IMG/VR virus record: IMGVR_UViG_3300025101_000075
Coordinates: 1-35,429 of that record
Origin: a virus
DNA length: 35,429 bases
Direction: 5' to 3' (one strand)
The notes under the pieces were generated by a model that saw only the letters and a list, made by a program, of their open reading frames with translations, had not been told where the DNA came from and did not search any database. Every line of letters starts with the position of its first letter. Position 1 is the first letter of the stretch. Made by a program: the position numbers and the translations under genes. Positions 33,696 through 35,429 of this stretch are shown one piece after another.

Positions 33696-34095
33696 ATTCT
33701 TTAGTAGCATCAAATGATGGGCATGCTTTATTAGCAAAATCCCTATGTGAGTGTATTGTAGCTTCTGGATACATAGCTTTAAGTGTTCTTAGTACCGCTA
33801 GTAAACTATCTTTTTGACAGTCGTATCTAGTATCTTTCGGGGTCTTACCATCAGCTTCAACGCCACCACAATAGCATATACCAATTGAGTTTCTATTCTG
33901 ACCCTTCGTGTGAGCCCCGATTTTAGCTATATCCCTACCTTTGTGTATTTCACCATATAAGTCAATATAGAAATGATAGCCTATGTCGCTCCAACCTCTA
34001 CCGTCAATGTGCCAACTACGTATTGTATCTACAGTGTAGTTTTCACCTTCCCTGGTAGCAGAGCAATGTACAATAATTTTATTTATCTGTCTCAT
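33682..34095 (-). CDS. N-acetylmuramoyl-L-alanine amidase, T7-lysozyme type, 137 aa
   Basis: This is the endolysin of the cassette. It hydrolyses the bond between muramic acid and L-alanine of peptidoglycan. Zinc ligands line up with T7 lysozyme: H10 (IIVHCSAT), H117 (HSHRDF) and C125 (KACPSFD), with Y40 (GYHF) and K123 as the catalytic partners. AHTKGQNRNSIGICYCGG (61-78) is the family hallmark. The length fits the single-domain T7 type; there is no wall-binding domain or signal peptide, so it needs a holin to reach the wall. It overlaps the upstream 54-residue gene by 17 bases and the spanin-like gene by 14. T7 lysozyme also inhibits its RNA polymerase; nothing here shows that role. Confidence 0.93.
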   Translation of the reverse strand: MRQINKIIVHCSATREGENYTVDTIRSWHIDGRGWSDIGYHFYIDLYGEIHKGRDIAKIGAHTKGQNRNSIGICYCGGVEADGKTPKDTRYDCQKDSLLAVLRTLKAMYPEATIHSHRDFANKACPSFDATKEYENL

Positions 34096-34243
34096 CTTTA
34101 GATTTTTTCATCATCCACCATTTATGAGCAGTATAACCTATAGTTACAATAAGTAACATTATTTTTAAAACGGGTTCAAGCCAATCCATCATAGTTACAC
34201 CAAAAGAAAGTGCGTTTAGGACATACAGCTTTATATCTTCCAT
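34079..34243 (-). CDS. Small one-pass membrane protein, possible second holin, 54 aa
   Basis: The start is the ATG of MEDIKLYVLNALSFGV at 34243, one base after the stop of the upstream gene. A longer reading from 34288 would lie inside that gene. A hydrophobic helix (VLKIMLLIVTIGYTAHKWW, about 25-43) is followed by a Lys/Asp tail. Proteins of this form directly before phage amidases are often small holins or antiholins, and I recall similar ones in marine phages. Since a 3TM holin is present downstream, this one may be a helper, antiholin or pinholin. Confidence 0.6.
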   Translation of the reverse strand: MEDIKLYVLNALSFGVTMMDWLEPVLKIMLLIVTIGYTAHKWWMMKKSKDETDK

Positions 34244-34244
34244 T

Positions 34245-34424
34245 TTAACCTCTGTTAGCTCTAAGTACAGCGTTTCCTTTGTACTCAATGTTTTCTACCT
34301 TAAGATCTGTCTTAACATTAGTAAGCCTTGACTCCATTGATCTAGTTCCCATAGGTTTGTAATAATTCATATTACAATTTTTCTTTTTACCCGCAGGTAT
34401 TTGATTATATCCTTCGCTTGGCAT
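34245..34424 (-). CDS. Small hypothetical protein, 59 aa
   Basis: The frame starts at MPSEGYNQIPAGKKKNCNMN and continues with YYKPMGTRSMESRLTNVKTD to NAVLRANRG, ending at 34245, one base before the next gene. It is basic with one Cys and no membrane segment, and the amino-acid mix looks like a real protein. I do not recognise it. The following ATG overlaps nothing, and the leader upstream is A/T-rich. Confidence 0.55.
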   Translation of the reverse strand: MPSEGYNQIPAGKKKNCNMNYYKPMGTRSMESRLTNVKTDLKVENIEYKGNAVLRANRG

Positions 34425-34436
34425 AATTATTATTTG

Positions 34437-34625
34437 TTAAGTTATTATTGTCTGTCCATCAGCAGGGTTCTTTTCGACCACTGGAATTGCTCCAGCTGCT
34501 TGAACTGGTCCAGTATATCCTGACAAACCAGCTGTTGCTGTTAAATTAGTGGCTGAAGCCGGAAGTCCAACTTGACTACCTCCTGTGTTGTAAGGCATTA
34601 AAGCTTTATTATTTACTGTTACCAT
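34437..34625 (-). CDS. Small hypothetical protein, 62 aa
   Basis: The protein is rich in Ala, Gly, Thr and Pro (VTVNNKALMPYNTGGSQVGL, then ATNLTATAGLSGYTGPVQAA) with no charged clusters and no membrane helix. Composition resembles short structural or linker proteins of virions. It overlaps the end of the winged-helix-like gene by seven bases (ATGGTAA), which supports the start. The family is not recognised. Confidence 0.5.
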   Translation of the reverse strand: MVTVNNKALMPYNTGGSQVGLPASATNLTATAGLSGYTGPVQAAGAIPVVEKNPADGQTIIT

Positions 34626-35062
34626 CTTTCTTTATCATTATTTACGTTAATAATTGAAGCAGCAAGAACCTTACTGGTGTAATTACTGCGGTTAAATATT
34701 TTGTTACTTCTAGTAACAGGGATATCTTCTTCCCCTAACATGATACGGTACATACGACTTGTAAGTTGTTTGCACTTTGTAGAAACTTTATATATATTGT
34801 ATTTCTGTGTTGTTCTATTTCGTTCTCTCCAAACTACTATCCAACCACTCTTTAACAACCTGTTCCAGCGCCTATTGTCCCAACTATATGAGTACGTACC
34901 GGTTTTAAAATCTTGCTTTGTAAATCTATCTATACTTTCTAAGTATATCAACAACTCTAAATCTGCATCATTTAAGTTGTTATTTTTACAAGCCCATTTT
35001 CTTATTATTCTATAATGTTTAAGTAAATTTAATTCTTTTATATTTGATGAGTCTATTCTCAT
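34619..35062 (-). CDS. Winged-helix/MarR-like protein, 147 aa
   Basis: The arrangement LLKHYRIIRKWACKNNNLND (13-32), a helix with LELLIYLES, then a helix-turn-helix-like stretch (TKQDFKTG..SWDNRRWNRLLKSGWIVVWRERN) and a wing ending YNIYKV, followed by C-terminal helices (TSRMYRIMLGEEDIP), follows MarR-type topology. Such proteins bind DNA as dimers. I recall close look-alikes in uncultured marine phages beside structural genes, with no proven role. A late-gene regulator or a DNA-associated virion component are both possible. It starts with a TAATG shared with the preceding gene and ends overlapping the next. The fold call is moderate. Confidence 0.6.
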   Translation of the reverse strand: MRIDSSNIKELNLLKHYRIIRKWACKNNNLNDADLELLIYLESIDRFTKQDFKTGTYSYSWDNRRWNRLLKSGWIVVWRERNRTTQKYNIYKVSTKCKQLTSRMYRIMLGEEDIPVTRSNKIFNRSNYTSKVLAASIINVNNDKERW

Positions 35063-35429
35063 TACATACCAAAAGTTTTAGAACCAGGTCCTTCTAATTC
35101 AGCTAATAAATCTTTTTCCATATCTAATGAGGTTTTAGCTTCTTTTTTAACTGGAGATTTAGATGAGTTTTCAACCTTAGTTGTCATAGCACCAATGTTA
35201 CTTTGACTAGAAGCTGATGCTGGCCCAAATTTATTAGCTAGACTTGCCATTTCATTTTTCATTGCGCTAACTTGCCCCATTCCAGAACCTCCACCCGTAG
35301 GCATTGTAGTTCTAGATGATATAGAATTCATATCACCAGTAGTCGGAGTTCCAGAACCTTTAGCAGTAGATGCAGTTATTTTATTTACATTAGTATTGTT
35401 TGTAACTTGAGTTTTATCTGCTGCTGCTG
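35062..35429 (-). CDS. Low-complexity hypothetical protein, 5' end outside window
   Basis: The frame is open through to the right edge, giving at least 121 codons. An internal Met at 35331 is not necessarily the start, because the upstream codons (Ala, Asp, Thr, Gln, Asn and Val-rich) continue the same low-complexity style. The visible part is rich in Ser, Gly, Ala, Thr and Lys, with a Met/Gly patch (MPTGGGSGMGQV) and an acidic C-terminal helix (DMEKDLLAELEG). It shares TAATG with the winged-helix-like gene. No function can be proposed. Confidence 0.55.
   Translation of the reverse strand, partial: AAADKTQVTNNTNVNKITASTAKGSGTPTTGDMNSISSRTTMPTGGGSGMGQVSAMKNEMASLANKFGPASASSQSNIGAMTTKVENSSKSPVKKEAKTSLDMEKDLLAELEGPGSKTFGM

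Noticed and set aside
33696-33737. Upstream ATG adding 14 residues to the spanin-like protein
   Set aside because: It lies deep inside the amidase coding region. The later ATG gives the usual short charged N-terminus before the membrane helix.
34244-34288. Upstream ATG adding 15 residues to the small membrane protein before the amidase
   Set aside because: These bases belong to the end of the 59-residue gene, whose stop lies one base before the ATG at 34243.
1-35429. tRNA genes, CRISPR arrays, insertion sequences or integrase
   Set aside because: There is almost no non-coding space, and no repeat-spacer pattern, terminal inverted repeats, transposase or recombinase motifs were seen by eye.

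Overview
The window is about 35.4 kb of AT-rich DNA carrying one uninterrupted, almost gap-free series of genes, all on the minus strand. It is the structural, packaging and lysis part of a tailed double-stranded DNA phage. Transcription runs from high to low coordinates, and both edges cut a gene. The large terminase, portal, major capsid protein, connector proteins and outsized virion proteins, in this order and at these sizes, resemble podovirus-type phages of Bacteroidota in the wider crAss-like assemblage (marine Cellulophaga-type relatives). That placement rests on remembered sequence style and was not searched. Most genes start behind A-rich leaders with no Shine-Dalgarno sequence, which fits a Bacteroidota host. 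Several small proteins resemble ones often seen in uncultured marine phages, so a marine flavobacterial host is the best guess.

From right to left (the direction of transcription): an edge-cut low-complexity protein, a winged-helix-like protein and two small unknowns (35.4-34.2 kb). Next comes a lysis cassette interleaved with tiny lysine-rich genes (34.2-32.0 kb): a small membrane protein, a T7-lysozyme-type amidase, an i-spanin-like protein, six tiny genes and a 3TM-type holin. Then come two candidate accessory structural proteins and three small conserved unknowns, one possibly GroES-like (32.0-29.3 kb). The packaging and head module follows (29.4-21.1 kb): small terminase candidate, large terminase, portal, scaffold-like protein, major capsid protein and an unknown. 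Next are a Cys-bracketed helical-hairpin protein, an unknown, two connector/ring candidates, a 1,890-residue nozzle-like protein and a 635-residue tail protein (21.0-9.2 kb). Last are a GNAT acetyltransferase and three internal/ejected-protein candidates (9.2 kb to the left edge), the final one at least 1,997 residues and cut by the edge.

The genes are tightly packed, and many junctions are TAATG or short overlaps. Two clear intrinsic terminators sit inside the head/connector operon and probably set relative expression. The most interesting items are the giant left-edge protein, with a zincin motif and a sigma-region-2-like stretch; a symmetric cysteine-bracketed helical hairpin; a run of five TAATGG junctions in which poly-lysine tails double as A-rich leaders; and a compositionally foreign patch at the terminase genes with a GTG start and a real SD-like site. 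No tRNA, CRISPR, insertion sequence or integrase was seen. There is no stretch over 300 bases without a gene.
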